Origin: Pediococcus claussenii ATCC BAA-344
GTDB lineage: Bacteria > Bacillota > Bacilli > Lactobacillales > Lactobacillaceae
Reading direction: 5' to 3'
DNA: 64,000 nucleotides
Assembly: GCF_000237995.1 (NCBI RefSeq)
Contig: NC_016605.1
Span: 868,001 to 932,000, forward strand
The notes below the pieces were generated by a model. It had not been told where the DNA came from. It saw only the letters and a list, made by a program, of their open reading frames with translations, and made no database searches. The stretch's first letter is position 1, and each line of letters starts with the position of its first letter. Of this stretch, positions 1 to 8,607 are shown one piece after another. Position numbers and translations under genes: made by a program.

Positions 1-189
1 TTTGAACTGGATTTTGTTAAAATAGAAAACGGACTTCTTTCCATTAACAGGAGTGCTTCACAACATTCATTGGAAGAAGCTCCACTGTATAAACAAAGAG
101 AACAAATGATCCAAACTCAGGGGGATTTATTATATAGCTCAAGTGCGGATCTAACAAAGTTAATTAATAATTTTTTGATTAGCGAGTAA
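1..189 (+). CDS. recJ: C-terminal end of single-stranded-DNA exonuclease RecJ (partial)
   Basis: An open frame runs from the first base to a TAA at 187-189 and gives 62 residues ending in LINNFLISE. The segment YSSSADLTKLI and the position directly before apt match the recJ-apt order usual in lactobacilli; RecJ is the 5'-3' single-strand exonuclease of recombination and mismatch repair. None of the catalytic DHH motifs are in the window, so the assignment rests on context and tail similarity. The gap to apt is 15 bases, so the two are probably co-transcribed. Confidence 0.6.
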   Translation, partial: FELDFVKIENGLLSINRSASQHSLEEAPLYKQREQMIQTQGDLLYSSSADLTKLINNFLISE

Positions 190-204
190 AAGGGGTTCAT
201 ATTA

Positions 205-723
205 ATGGAAATTGATTTACATGATTATATTGCAAGCATTCCAGATTATCCTGAAAAAGGAGTTATTTTTAGGGACATTTCACCATTGATGGCTGATGGG
301 GATGCCTATAAGTATGCAACTGACAAGATTGTTGATTACGCAAAGGATCGCAATGTTGACATGATTGTAGGGCCAGAGGCACGTGGTTTTATAGTTGGCT
401 GTCCAGTTGCATACAAGTTAGGCGTTGGATTTGCACCTGCCAGAAAGAAAGGCAAGCTTCCAAGGGAAACCGTCAGTGCCTCATATGACTTAGAATACGG
501 TACAGCCGTATTACAGCTTCAAAGAGATGCCATTAAGCCAGGACAGCGAGTGTTAGTTACTGATGACTTATTGGCAACTGGTGGAACAATTGATGCAACA
601 ATTCGAATGGTCGAAGAATTGGGTGGCATTGTTGTTGGAACTGCATTCATTATTGAACTAAAAGATTTACATGGTCGTGAAAAAATTAAAGATTATGATA
701 TTCTGACTCTGATTGAGTATTAG
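205..723 (+). CDS. apt: adenine phosphoribosyltransferase
   Basis: This 172-residue cytoplasmic purine-salvage enzyme makes AMP from adenine and PRPP. The N-terminal pattern [18 protein letters not shown] is the family hallmark, and the PRPP-binding loop [13 protein letters not shown] sits near residues 115-127. The length is exactly that of the family. The ATG is preceded by AAAGGGG a few bases upstream. It follows recJ closely. No terminator lies directly behind it; the first good hairpin is about 240 bases downstream. Confidence 0.97.
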   Translation: MEIDLHDYIASIPDYPEKGVIFRDISPLMADGDAYKYATDKIVDYAKDRNVDMIVGPEARGFIVGCPVAYKLGVGFAPARKKGKLPRETVSASYDLEYGTAVLQLQRDAIKPGQRVLVTDDLLATGGTIDATIRMVEELGGIVVGTAFIIELKDLHGREKIKDYDILTLIEY

Positions 724-1208
724 ATATTATTAAATATACTAGTTTATAGTAGAAATGTGTTAAATGATTTTACTTCTGAAAAAGAAATCGAGCGACACAT
801 CATTAAACCATCATTCATTTGAAAACTTGACTTGGTGCGTTTAATTGGCCACTCCTTTATAGGGATCTGTAGCTTGTTATTAAATACAAAGCTGTTTAAG
901 GTAATTTACTTGTCTGTTGGTTTTGTAGTATTTGAGGATTTGGAATATGATTGGAAAACCTGATTGAGAAAAGCGATTTTTCTCAATCTTTTTTTATATA
1001 AATATTAAAATTGGACATATGAATGCTAGTTTTAACTAATTTAAGGAGGTAAATAAGCATTAGTTTGACTTCGCATTTTTAACATTAAATTGGAAAAGGT
1101 CCAGTGCTCTAATTTATGCCACATGTTGGGTTTTAATTATAGATAATTAATGTTAAGGTAATTATGTACTTACAAGGGTAGAGTAGGATTGTTTTAACGG
1201 AGGAAGTT
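724..1208. other. 485-base gap without a recognisable gene
   Basis: I see no coding frame with a ribosome binding site and a sensible start. It holds one intrinsic terminator (962-996) and, at about 1043-1050, a perfect Shine-Dalgarno-like AAGGAGGT not followed by any open frame, which may be a relic of a lost gene. The RBS GGAGG of the hydrolase gene sits at its right edge (about 1199-1203). Confidence 0.6.
962..996 (+). terminator. intrinsic terminator
   Basis: The arms GATTGAG(AAAA) and (TTTT)CTCAATC form an 11-bp stem with a short loop, followed by a run of seven T. It is the first good stop signal after apt and insulates the surface hydrolase gene downstream. Confidence 0.8.
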
Positions 1209-3770
1209 ATGCGAGAAAGAAAAGTTCATTTTAAAATGTATAAAGTCGGATGTGGTTGGACAATTGCCGCAATTGCAACGTTTGGGGTAGGCATAGGCGC
1301 ATTACAAGGGAATGCTCACGCTGACAACGTCAGTGATAAAATTGATCCAAGTATTACGACTAATCAGGTAAGTAGTAGTGCAGCCACAAATTCACAAGCA
1401 AAAATTGCTGTTCAAAGTAGCAGTACAAGCATATCAAGCGCAAGTGTTTCTGAGAAATCGAATAGTGTTGCGTCTCAGGCGCCGAACTCAAGTAATGGTG
1501 CTGTCAAAACGAGTTCAGTTGCAACGTCTAGTGTGGCTACGAAAACTCTTGGCTCTTCAACTTCAGTGGCTACAGCTACATCTAAAACTAATTCAAACGC
1601 AGTGACGAGTGTGGTTGCCAGCGGTGCAGCCATGGCTCAAGCAAGCACTCAAAACAAACAACAGGTGGTAGTAAAACAAAATAAAGTGACCCCTGTGAAC
1701 GCAGTAAATACCGCTTCTACAACAACAAACAACCATCAAAAAAAGGTGGATGGATTCACAATCGATACTACTTATCAATTAAGCGATAAGCAAGGTAGTG
1801 ACGAGAAAACAAAAAATAATATTATTGTAGCTCATGCAGCCGGTGAATATTTGTCTGCCAAGCAGTTTGCATTATCCGAAAAAAATAACTGGAATGTAAA
1901 TGATGCTTATGTTCAATATTTTATTGGTGATGGTGGGAAAATTTATTCAATTGGTGAAGAAGGCTACGTTGCCTGGGGTGCTGGTGAATGGGCTAACGAA
2001 AATGCACCGGTTCAAATTGAATTAGCACAAACCTATTCACAATCACAATTTAACCAAGATTATAAAGTCTATGTTAACTTTTTACGAGATCGTGCTAAAG
2101 CGTGGAATATTCCGCTAACTTTAGATGATTCAACTTATCGTGGAATTAAGACTCATGTTTGGATTACTGATCATGTTTGGGGCACCCATGTTGATCCTTA
2201 TGGTTATCTCGCAAGCCATGGTATTAGCGCAAACCAATTTAAATATGATATTGAGAATGGTTTTGTGACAAAACCAGTTGTACCAACTACACCAGCTACA
2301 TCAGTACTAACTGGATTCACTAAAGAAAATGGTGTTTTCGTAAATGGAACGGTAGCAATTTCGATGCATGAAGCGCCTAGCACAGGTTCTAAGACCGTTG
2401 CTGTATTAAATCCTTCAAAATCGGTTACTTATGATGCTTATAAAGATGTTAATGGCTACGTTTGGGTTCACTATAAGAGTGGAGATAAAGACATATTTAT
2501 TCCTACGCATCCAACAGGCACAGCTAATAATGTTTGGGGAACATTTAAAGATATTTCAGCGACGAATTCTAGTAAAACGTCTTCGGACAGCTATGTACAA
2601 AAAAAGATCGGTAACAATTGGTATCTGGTTAACCAAGCTGGCAAACATGCCACTGGTTTTCAGGTAATCGCTGATCAACATAAGACGGTTTACTATAATT
2701 TTCAGGGCCAAATGCAATATGGTCAACAGCATCTTAATAATAATTGGTATTTCTTTAAACCTGGTTCTGGTGCAATGCAAACAGGTTTTGTGAAGTTAAA
2801 CACTAACCAAACTAACGATGGTCCTAAGACTGTGTATTACGCTGCAAATGGGCAAATGCAATATGGTCAACAACACCTTAATAATCACTGGTATTTCTTT
2901 AAGCCTGGTTCTGGTGCAATGCAAACAGGTTTTGTGAAGTTAAACACTAACCAAACTAACGATGGTCCTAAGACTGTGTATTACGCTGCAAATGGGCAAA
3001 TGCAATATGGTCAACAACACCTTAATAATCACTGGTATTTCTTTAAGCCTGGTTCTGGTGCAATGCAAACAGGTTTTGTGAAGTTAAACACTAACCAAAC
3101 TAACGATGGTCCTAAGACTGTGTACTACGCTTCAAACGGTCAAATGATTTATGGCAATCAAATTATCAATAATAAGTCCTACAGTTTTAATACAACTTCA
3201 GGTGCCATGGAGAACGAAAGCAATACAGTGTCTAAAGTTTTAGGTGTTCAATATATTAGTCAGGAAGAAGCCGGGGCACCAATGGGGTGTGAAGCAGCTA
3301 GTGCTTTAGAAGCTCTGCACTATAGTGGACATGTAACAAATTATAATCTTAGTCAGTTTATAAAGACAATGCCAATTGCAAAAAATGGTAATCCTTATGA
3401 TGGCTTTGGGGGTACTCCCTTTAAAGTGACTTATGGTATCTACCAGTCGATTTTTCCTTCGGCATTAACGCCGTGGGTGAACAAGTTCGCTTCTGCAAAA
3501 AATATTAGTGGAACTAATATTGACGGGATTATTTCGGAAATAAAAGCCGGTCACCCAGTTATTTCTTGGATTACTTTAAATTACCAACCAGCTGTCTGGG
3601 ATAAATATTCATGGGGGTGGGGGGTTGACAATGCCCATGTAGTAACTGTTGATGGTTATAACGGTAACTCTCTGCATATTGTTGATCCTGAAAATGGAGT
3701 TTATTGGATTAGCAAGGCTGCCTTTGAACGGTCTTATAACTATATGAAATTTGCTGTTTCAGTTCACTGA
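1209..3770 (+). CDS. secreted modular cell-wall hydrolase: amidase, SH3-like domain, wall-binding repeats, C39-like peptidase
   Basis: An 853-residue exported protein. The N-terminus (residues 8-40) is a KxYKxGKxW-type signal peptide in which the last Lys is Cys (YKVGCGW), ending ...AHADN. Residues 45-175 are a Ser/Thr/Ala-rich linker. Residues 185-355 are an N-acetylmuramoyl-L-alanine amidase of the Amidase_2 fold with likely zinc ligands H209 and H327 (HVDP). Residues 365-445 form an SH3_5-like wall-binding domain ending WGTFK. Residues 460-675 are glucan/choline-binding-like repeats with a 48-residue period. Residues 680-853 are a Peptidase_C39_2-like domain with C694 (GCEAAS), H810 (NAHVV) and D826 (VDPENG) as the likely triad. 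The protein probably cuts peptidoglycan at two bond types, in growth, autolysis or competition. The amidase plus SH3 part closely parallels the prophage lysin at 13534-14436. Exact substrates are inferred. Confidence 0.85.
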   Translation: MRERKVHFKMYKVGCGWTIAAIATFGVGIGALQGNAHADNVSDKIDPSITTNQVSSSAATNSQAKIAVQSSSTSISSASVSEKSNSVASQAPNSSNGAVKTSSVATSSVATKTLGSSTSVATATSKTNSNAVTSVVASGAAMAQASTQNKQQVVVKQNKVTPVNAVNTASTTTNNHQKKVDGFTIDTTYQLSDKQGSDEKTKNNIIVAHAAGEYLSAKQFALSEKNNWNVNDAYVQYFIGDGGKIYSIGEEGYVAWGAGEWANENAPVQIELAQTYSQSQFNQDYKVYVNFLRDRAKAWNIPLTLDDSTYRGIKTHVWITDHVWGTHVDPYGYLASHGISANQFKYDIENGFVTKPVVPTTPATSVLTGFTKENGVFVNGTVAISMHEAPSTGSKTVAVLNPSKSVTYDAYKDVNGYVWVHYKSGDKDIFIPTHPTGTANNVWGTFKDISATNSSKTSSDSYVQKKIGNNWYLVNQAGKHATGFQVIADQHKTVYYNFQGQMQYGQQHLNNNWYFFKPGSGAMQTGFVKLNTNQTNDGPKTVYYAANGQMQYGQQHLNNHWYFFKPGSGAMQTGFVKLNTNQTNDGPKTVYYAANGQMQYGQQHLNNHWYFFKPGSGAMQTGFVKLNTNQTNDGPKTVYYASNGQMIYGNQIINNKSYSFNTTSGAMENESNTVSKVLGVQYISQEEAGAPMGCEAASALEALHYSGHVTNYNLSQFIKTMPIAKNGNPYDGFGGTPFKVTYGIYQSIFPSALTPWVNKFASAKNISGTNIDGIISEIKAGHPVISWITLNYQPAVWDKYSWGWGVDNAHVVTVDGYNGNSLHIVDPENGVYWISKAAFERSYNYMKFAVSVH
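2709..3140 (+). repeat. three 144-bp in-frame tandem repeats plus a partial fourth
   Basis: Units start at 2709, 2853 and 2997, and a divergent partial unit starts at 3141. The spacing is exactly 144 bases each time, that is 48 codons. Units two and three are identical except for a few bases at their 3' ends, so one duplication is very recent. Each encodes one wall-binding module containing WYFFKPGSGAMQTGF. Copy number is likely to vary between strains. Confidence 0.95.
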
Positions 3771-3829
3771 ATAAAGTTAATTAATAAAAGGGCTGTTAGA
3801 TACGGTCTATAATAATAGTTACCAAATTA

Positions 3830-3872
3830 TGCATTAGTCTTTGTCAACTTGACGAGGCTAATGCATTTTGAT
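3830..3872 (+). terminator. long hairpin terminator of the hydrolase gene
   Basis: The outer arms TGCATTAG and CTAATGCA extend inward through TTGTCAA/TTGACGA to give a stem of about 17-18 bp. The following T tract is short (ATTTTG), so termination may be partial, but position and stem strength fit the end of the 1209-3770 transcript. Confidence 0.65.
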
Positions 3873-3995
3873 TGATGCTTATTCGGTTTTGTTCAGTACT
3901 TATGCAAAGTTTCCTTCATATTTTCTGTTTTCCAATGTGGGACATTTTAAAATCATTGCTGTGCAAAATAGCTTTACTTCCTAGTGCAAACTTTT

Positions 3996-4032
3996 AAAAA
4001 TAAAAAACGCGAATGCCCGTATATAGGCATTC
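3996..4032 (-). terminator. minus-strand terminator of the integrase gene
   Basis: On the minus strand GAATGCC and GGCATTC form a 7-bp stem around a short loop, then GCG and a T-rich tail. It faces the minus-strand integrase remnant whose stop codon is at 4196-4198. Confidence 0.75.
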
Positions 4033-4061
4033 ATGTTGGTAAAAATAGCTTCTGATGTAAA

Positions 4062-4080
4062 CTATAAAGTAGAGCATAGG
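4062..4080 (+). repeat. candidate left attachment site (attL)
   Basis: The bases CTATAAAGTAGAGCATAGG match the direct-orientation sequence at 17135-17153 at 16 of 19 positions. The site lies about 115 bases beyond the integrase stop codon, a normal place for attP-derived DNA. Confidence 0.4.
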
Positions 4081-4195
4081 CTAACATAATAGTGCGATAA
4101 AGCTTGATATATCAACGTTTCATAAAAGTCATAGTACCATGACAGCACTACAATTCCAGTTCTTCTTCTTTCAATTCATTATGGATTATGCTTGC

Positions 4196-5275
4196 TCATG
4201 TTTTATCTAATGATTTTTCTATATACAAATCTGACTTCTGTTGATACTCATCAATAAGGTATGAGTAAACTCTACTAGTGGTTGAAATGCCTGAATGACC
4301 AAGTCGTTTTGAAATTACATATAGATCTACACCTTCGGAAAGTAAATAAGCCACGTGAGTGTGCCGTAGAGAATGAAAATGAAAACTAGGCTTATCTATA
4401 TCACATTCTGCCAAAGCTTCTCTCACCGTTTTATTAACGGCACTGGAAGAAGAAACAGTATCATGCTAGTTGGTGAAAATTTGTTCAGCTTTATTATTAG
4501 GTCGTAATTTTTTTAATACTTCGGTCAGAAAATTATTTATTTAATAATTCTGACAGATGAATCATTTTTTGTTGACTGAAATTTATGTCCTTCTTCATTC
4601 CAAGAACGCCGTATGGATATGGTGTTAAATTAAAATTAAAATTTTTCCAAGTTAGAGCCTGAATTTCGCCCAATCTTGTATCAGTATAGATTGCTGTTAG
4701 AATCATAAATTTACTAGTAAAGTTTATGGTTAACGTTTCGTATAATTTAGATGTTAAAGAAGTCATTTCATTGATATTTAGGTAGTCAATCCTGCGTGTT
4801 TTAGATTTATTGAATACCATAGATACGCCATAAACAAAAGCTTTTTCGATAGCATTGTCATATAAAGTGTCTTTTACACAGGCATGAATTAATGAATTAA
4901 ATTTGGTTACTGTTGATTTAGCATGATTTTTACCAAAATCATTAATAAAGCGTTGATAGTCTTTTCTTGTGATTAATCCGACTGGTTTTTTGACAGTGTC
5001 GAAGTTTTTAAAACATTAATTAATTGCATGTACGTTGATTTAGTTCGATTTGTAATAGAAGGCGCTTTATAAGTTATATACCAATCATTGAAGTATTCTG
5101 GAAAATAAGTATTACCGTCTATTTCCTTTTTATTTAATTGGAAATCTGCGGACCAGAGTTCAGCTTCTGATTTAGTTTTGAAATTATATTTACTTTTGTA
5201 ATGTCGCTTCTCATCATCATCGTACCAGGTTATCCTTGCGCTCCAACCTTTACTCTATTTTTTTATACTTGACAT
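4196..5275 (-). pseudogene. int: phage tyrosine integrase, broken
   Basis: Read from an ATG at 5275 with an upstream GGAGG, the frame begins MSSIKK, hits a TAG at codon 7, continues SKGWSARITWYDDDEKRHYKS (typical Int arm-binding domain, AP2-like), then passes a frameshift near 5010. The middle (4533-4820) carries the first catalytic region (DTRLGEIQALTW), and the tail (4196-4426) carries the HSLRHTH box, LGHSGISTTSRVYSYL with the nucleophilic Tyr. At least one nonsense and two frame changes make it inactive. Family: phage Int_C catalytic superfamily, as in lactococcal and lactobacillus prophages. It is adjacent to the candidate attL, as expected. Confidence 0.92.
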
Positions 5276-5597
5276 AATTAGAACCTCCGTTCGATTGTGT
5301 GAGGACTCTAAAATGCTAAAATAATAGTATTAAAGAGCCTACTTTTTAAGTGGGGTTACAGGCTTTGCACCCTCAAAATTTTCGACGAGGATGCGATTTT
5401 TCATTTAGTTAATTTATTCTAAACGATTGCCTGAATTGGTTATTATAGGTGCACGTTAAGGGCTGATTGGTTTGCAACCCCTTTACAATCATCGTCGTCT
5501 AGCTCAGTCACTTGTGTGGCCTTGAGTCTTTTTATTGCAAAAAAACACCGTGAATTAATAGGTCGTATCCGACAAATAATTTCCTATATGTATTTTT
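5276..5597. other. 322-base gap upstream of the integrase remnant
   Basis: No gene found. On the minus strand this is the integrase leader with the SD AACGGAGG just before 5275. It contains a pyrimidine/purine-rich stretch with short inverted segments (AGCCT/AGGCT near 5335-5365), but I cannot assign it a known element. Confidence 0.5.
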
Positions 5598-6495
5598 TTA
5601 TGTGGTTTTTAAATTATATGTTATGACTGAAATAAGTCTCATTGATTTGAATGAGTTTGCTCGGATATCAGCAAAACTATTAAATTTTAGTTTGGCGTAT
5701 TCTCCAATTGAATCAATGGTCGAATCCAAAGTTTGTTAACAATTTATTTTATCTTTGAGTTTTATTAAATCATCTTATGGCAGCTTGAGTGTATCTAAAT
5801 TTATGTTATTCCAATATTTTGCAAATGGTATTTTTGTTTTTTTATTGTTGTTGTATGCCGTGAATGAAAGAGCCACTGCTGGAAGATAATTATTGGTATC
5901 TAATAAATAACCTTTAATATAGCTTAATAAGTCAGGATATACATAAATATATCTTGAATCACCAAGTGCAACAACGATGTGACGACCCTGATTTATTTGA
6001 ACATCAATTTTATTCGGTTTTTCGGCTGATACAAGAACAGATTCTAGTTCGACTTTTTTACCAGTGTCTTCAACCAATTTTTTATAAATGAATTGTATTT
6101 TCGAACTTCCAAATGGTTTTCGCCTTGATCAATTTCATTTAGTTGCATAAACAAGTTATTATAATTATCTGTTTGAATGGAAGTACATGTGAAATTAAGT
6201 GAATAATCATTGATGATGTTTTCCTTTAGAGTGAATGTTTCATTTTTATACTCTATAACTAGTATTTTATTTGCTGATTTACGTGTACATTCTTGTGGAA
6301 GCTTTGAATATTTTTTAGAAATACCATGAAGTTTAGAATAAAACTACATATCCGAATTCAAACGTTCCCAATATGATTGTAATAGTTCTTTCCAAAATTT
6401 AAAGCTTTTGAAATAACGTTTTGACATTCCTGAACCAACAAAAACAATTGGATAACTATTATTTTCAATGATTTATTCTAAACCCATATGGATTA
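5598..6495 (-). pseudogene. SIR2-family protein, multiply broken
   Basis: Reading leftward from an ATG at 6495: MGLE-stop-IIENNSYPIVFVGSGMSKRYF, then FWKELLQSYWERLN, a second stop, more coding-like sequence, a frame change near 6080, then a 100-codon open stretch (5775-6077) and two further in-frame stops before ...SMRLISVITYNLKTT at 5598. The segment IVFVGSGMSKRYF...W.ELL is the nucleotide-binding start of SIR2-like proteins that occur as defence genes and prophage cargo. No Asn-Asp-Thr-type catalytic segment is recognisable, so part has probably been deleted. It is a fossil of about 300 codons with at least five lesions. Confidence 0.65.
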
Positions 6496-6582
6496 ACCCT
6501 TCTTGGTTAATTGTGTTTTATTTAGTTTTCGCACTCCGAATTGCACGGGGTCTTGTTGGCTATGAGTGGGATTATACGGTAA

Positions 6583-7308
6583 TTAATTTATAAAAAAGAA
6601 AATAGGTACGCCTATTGTCAAAATCCAAAATAAAAAGTGAATAAAAATATTTTTTATATTATTCACATTATACATAGTACCAGCAAGTACCATTTCACCA
6701 AATATTTTAGTTCCCAAAATGGTTATTAAGAACATTAGTAATAATATAAATATATTTGCTTTTAATGCATGGGAGAAGACAATAAAGCTGAGTATAAATG
6801 AAAAGCCAATGGATATTGGCCAAATTATTCTGGAAATAGAATGAATAAAATTTGTGATACCAGAATCTTGAACGTTTCTAAAGTGGAAAACATGCAATTT
6901 AAAGAAAAGAAATAAATTACCGGCATTTAATATTGAAAGAAGAAGAAAAGAAATTGGAATTGTTTTGGAAAGTATTAATAACATTGATGGAATAGGACTA
7001 TGACTCCAAGTTACTAAGATGAAGAATGGAAACAATGTTATAACAATGATTTCTAGTGATATTACCATTTTGTACTGTTCGGATCTTTTTTTCCAAGTTT
7101 CTTCATTGTAATTTTGGGATTCACTTCTAGAGTTTGATTGGGAAATATTTATATTTCCAATAATATTATTTTTACTGATTGTTGCTGAATTAGATTGCTG
7201 CAGGATATTAATGTCTTTTTGTTTTTGTTTTATTGCTGTCATAGTGTTAGCCAGTGTGATTAATGCTGTTAAGAAACTCATGCTAGCAGTAATAAGTGAT
7301 ATGTTCAT
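6583..7308 (-). CDS. multi-pass membrane protein of unknown function
   Basis: 241 residues. Residues 4-24 form one hydrophobic segment; residues 25-80 are polar with a Ser/Asn/Gln-rich stretch; then about five hydrophobic helices fall at roughly 82-102, 107-128, 158-180, 182-203 and 216-238. I recognise no family. The ATG at 7308 is preceded by GAAAGGAAC. The leader contains a tRNA-like hairpin (7342-7382), and the next gene upstream is a DUF4064-like protein. The gene is intact amid decayed phage DNA, which suggests selection or recent arrival. Location is the cytoplasmic membrane by inference from hydrophobicity. Confidence 0.7.
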   Translation of the reverse strand: MNISLITASMSFLTALITLANTMTAIKQKQKDINILQQSNSATISKNNIIGNINISQSNSRSESQNYNEETWKKRSEQYKMVISLEIIVITLFPFFILVTWSHSPIPSMLLILSKTIPISFLLLSILNAGNLFLFFKLHVFHFRNVQDSGITNFIHSISRIIWPISIGFSFILSFIVFSHALKANIFILLLMFLITILGTKIFGEMVLAGTMYNVNNIKNIFIHFLFWILTIGVPIFFFIN

Positions 7309-7341
7309 GTTGATATGTTCCTTTCAAAAGTTGGTTTTACT

Positions 7342-7382
7342 CCCACCAGCGGAATTGAACCGCTGCGAGTCACCAGAGTGGG
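7342..7382 (-). ncRNA. tRNA-like minihelix element 1
   Basis: On the minus strand a 5-bp outer stem CCCAC/GTGGG encloses a 12-base single-stranded stretch containing CTGGTGACT and a 6-bp inner stem CAGCGG/CCGCTG closed by the seven-base loop TTCAATT. That loop fits the T-loop consensus (TTCRANY), with the G53-C61 pair in place. It starts 8 bases after a DUF4064-like stop codon and ends about 33 bases before the next start codon. There is no T tail, so it is not a terminator. A matching element lies at 10485-10526. It could be an RNA, a leader element or a DNA relic. Confidence 0.5.
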
Positions 7383-7390
7383 GGATAGAA

Positions 7391-7732
7391 CTATTTAAAA
7401 TTCTTTAATTTAGTAAGGAAAAGTGAGCCACCAATAATAGCCAAAATTCGACCAATCCATCCTAAAAATGGAATTAGTGCAATAGCACCTCCAACGATAA
7501 GCAAAACATCAGGAGCGGTACCAATTCTTAAATCACCTTTATAATAAACAACGCCAATAATACCTAAAGTCAAAATAGCAATTTTTAAAATTGCTAAAAA
7601 TATAATTGCAATACCAATACCTGAATCATCACCGATAGCGCAACCAGCTATAAACCAAACGCCGAATAATAAAATGATTCCGCCAACAAGTCCAACGATT
7701 CCGTTAGTTAAAGCGATAGGCTTAGTTTTCAT
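7391..7732 (-). CDS. small DUF4064-like membrane protein, copy 1
   Basis: 113 residues with four hydrophobic segments (about 8-30, 40-65, 72-90, 92-106) and many Gly, matching the DUF4064 pattern (TNGIVGLVGGIILLFGVW). Function is unknown. The ATG at 7732 has GGAGGAG upstream. It is roughly 80 percent identical by eye to the product at 10539-10886, and the two copies also share their leader and the tRNA-like element behind the stop codon, so an entire unit was duplicated. It probably sits in the cytoplasmic membrane. Confidence 0.7.
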   Translation of the reverse strand: MKTKPIALTNGIVGLVGGIILLFGVWFIAGCAIGDDSGIGIAIIFLAILKIAILTLGIIGVVYYKGDLRIGTAPDVLLIVGGAIALIPFLGWIGRILAIIGGSLFLTKLKNFK

Positions 7733-7737
7733 GATTA

Positions 7738-7779
7738 CTCCTCCAAGCAGCTTTTAACGGGGATCATGCTTACTCGTAT
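7738..7779 (-). promoter_or_regulatory. conserved leader of DUF4064-like copy 1
   Basis: Minus-strand block CGAGTAAGCATGATCCCCG followed by TTAAAAGCTGCTTGGAGGAG. It is nearly the same as 10892-10935 before the paralogue. The 5' part has CGAG..CCG dyad potential; the 3' end is the ribosome binding site. Confidence 0.5.
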
Positions 7780-7826
7780 ATTACATTCCAAATTTTGGTT
7801 GAGTGGGGATGTGATCTTTTATTTAT

Positions 7827-8471
7827 CTAATTAGATAAATCTTTATAGCTATCTGATGCATTATCATCATGTGTGTTGAAAGTATCCACAAAATCAGAAT
7901 AACTTCCTGTTGGAGAAGTTACAAAATTTGTTAAATCGGTTATGTTATCGTTCGCTTTTTTGAATTTATGGTAACCATATTTGCTTGTATTGTTCTTTTT
8001 AAGCTTTGTTAAGTCAGAATCTAATGTGGACTGGTCATCATTAATTTGACTAATTTTATCTGAATTCTTTTCTTCTATGTCATCGATAGTTTTATCAACA
8101 TCATAGTCATCACCGCTATTGTCAATAGCATTTCCCCATTCGCTATTTACTTTTTTAGCAAGATCTTCAGAAGTAGAAATTAGTTCAATATATTTAAGTG
8201 AATATTCTGATGCAATACTCTTAAACTTCTTATCCTTTTGTTTCTTTATTTGGGCTATTTTAGCTTGCTTTTCTTCGGCAACCTTTTGATTATGATGCTC
8301 AATTGCTCCGAAACCAGATATAGATATGATTGAGATTAAAAATCCAACTGCAATTATTATTAATGATTTCCTCTTGTTACGTTTTTGAGCATAGTCAATG
8401 AAAAACAAGATTGCCCCAATCAATATAACTATTAAGCTTCCCAAAAATAAAAATGCTAACAAAGTGTTCAT
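7827..8471 (-). CDS. membrane-anchored protein with an extracellular coiled-coil region
   Basis: 214 residues from ATG 8471, chosen because GGAGG lies directly upstream; a further-upstream ATG at 8489 lacks one. Two hydrophobic helices (about 4-24 and 34-55) are followed by a Lys/Glu-rich amphipathic helix (60-85, KQAKIAQIKKQKDKKF) and a charged, Asp/Ser-rich domain to the end. I recognise no family. The arrangement suggests a surface-exposed or cytoplasmic stalk anchored by a helical hairpin. The gene belongs to the minus-strand envelope cluster and shares the TTGTCCAAA-GAAGAC leader with two neighbours. Confidence 0.65.
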   Translation of the reverse strand: MNTLLAFLFLGSLIVILIGAILFFIDYAQKRNKRKSLIIIAVGFLISIISISGFGAIEHHNQKVAEEKQAKIAQIKKQKDKKFKSIASEYSLKYIELISTSEDLAKKVNSEWGNAIDNSGDDYDVDKTIDDIEEKNSDKISQINDDQSTLDSDLTKLKKNNTSKYGYHKFKKANDNITDLTNFVTSPTGSYSDFVDTFNTHDDNASDSYKDLSN

Positions 8472-8472
8472 G

Positions 8473-8524
8473 TATTTCCTCCAAAGCATGTACAGAGTTT
8501 TATGTCTTCAGTATTTGGACAAGA
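8473..8524 (-). promoter_or_regulatory. shared leader, TTGTCCAAA/GAAGAC type, copy a
   Basis: The minus strand reads TTGTCCAAATACTGAAGAC, then ATAAAACTCTGTAC and CTTTGGAGG before the start at 8471. The same core precedes the genes starting at 9069 and 11397. Confidence 0.5.
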
Positions 8525-8607
8525 GCGGGAAAAATGACTTTTTGTTTATCCAATACTTCTTTCATCCATTTTTTTCTTCTTCCGATGCTTGTTGCGCTGT
8601 TTTCTAG

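Larger units (their letters stand above)
3771..4195. other. 425-base gap holding two terminators and a possible attachment site
   Basis: No gene seen. It contains the terminator of the surface hydrolase (3830-3872), the minus-strand terminator of the broken integrase (3996-4032) and a 19-base stretch (4062-4080) resembling the 3' edge of the tRNA-Ser gene at 17135-17153. It marks the boundary between chromosome and island. Confidence 0.6.

Noticed and set aside
1043-1060. Perfect Shine-Dalgarno AAGGAGGT as the start of a gene
   Set aside because: No start codon at proper spacing opens a frame of any length; probably a relic or chance.
7342-7382. Hairpin as an ordinary intrinsic terminator or a full tRNA gene
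   Set aside because: No T tract follows on the minus strand, and there is no anticodon arm, so neither fits; the same applies to 10485-10526.
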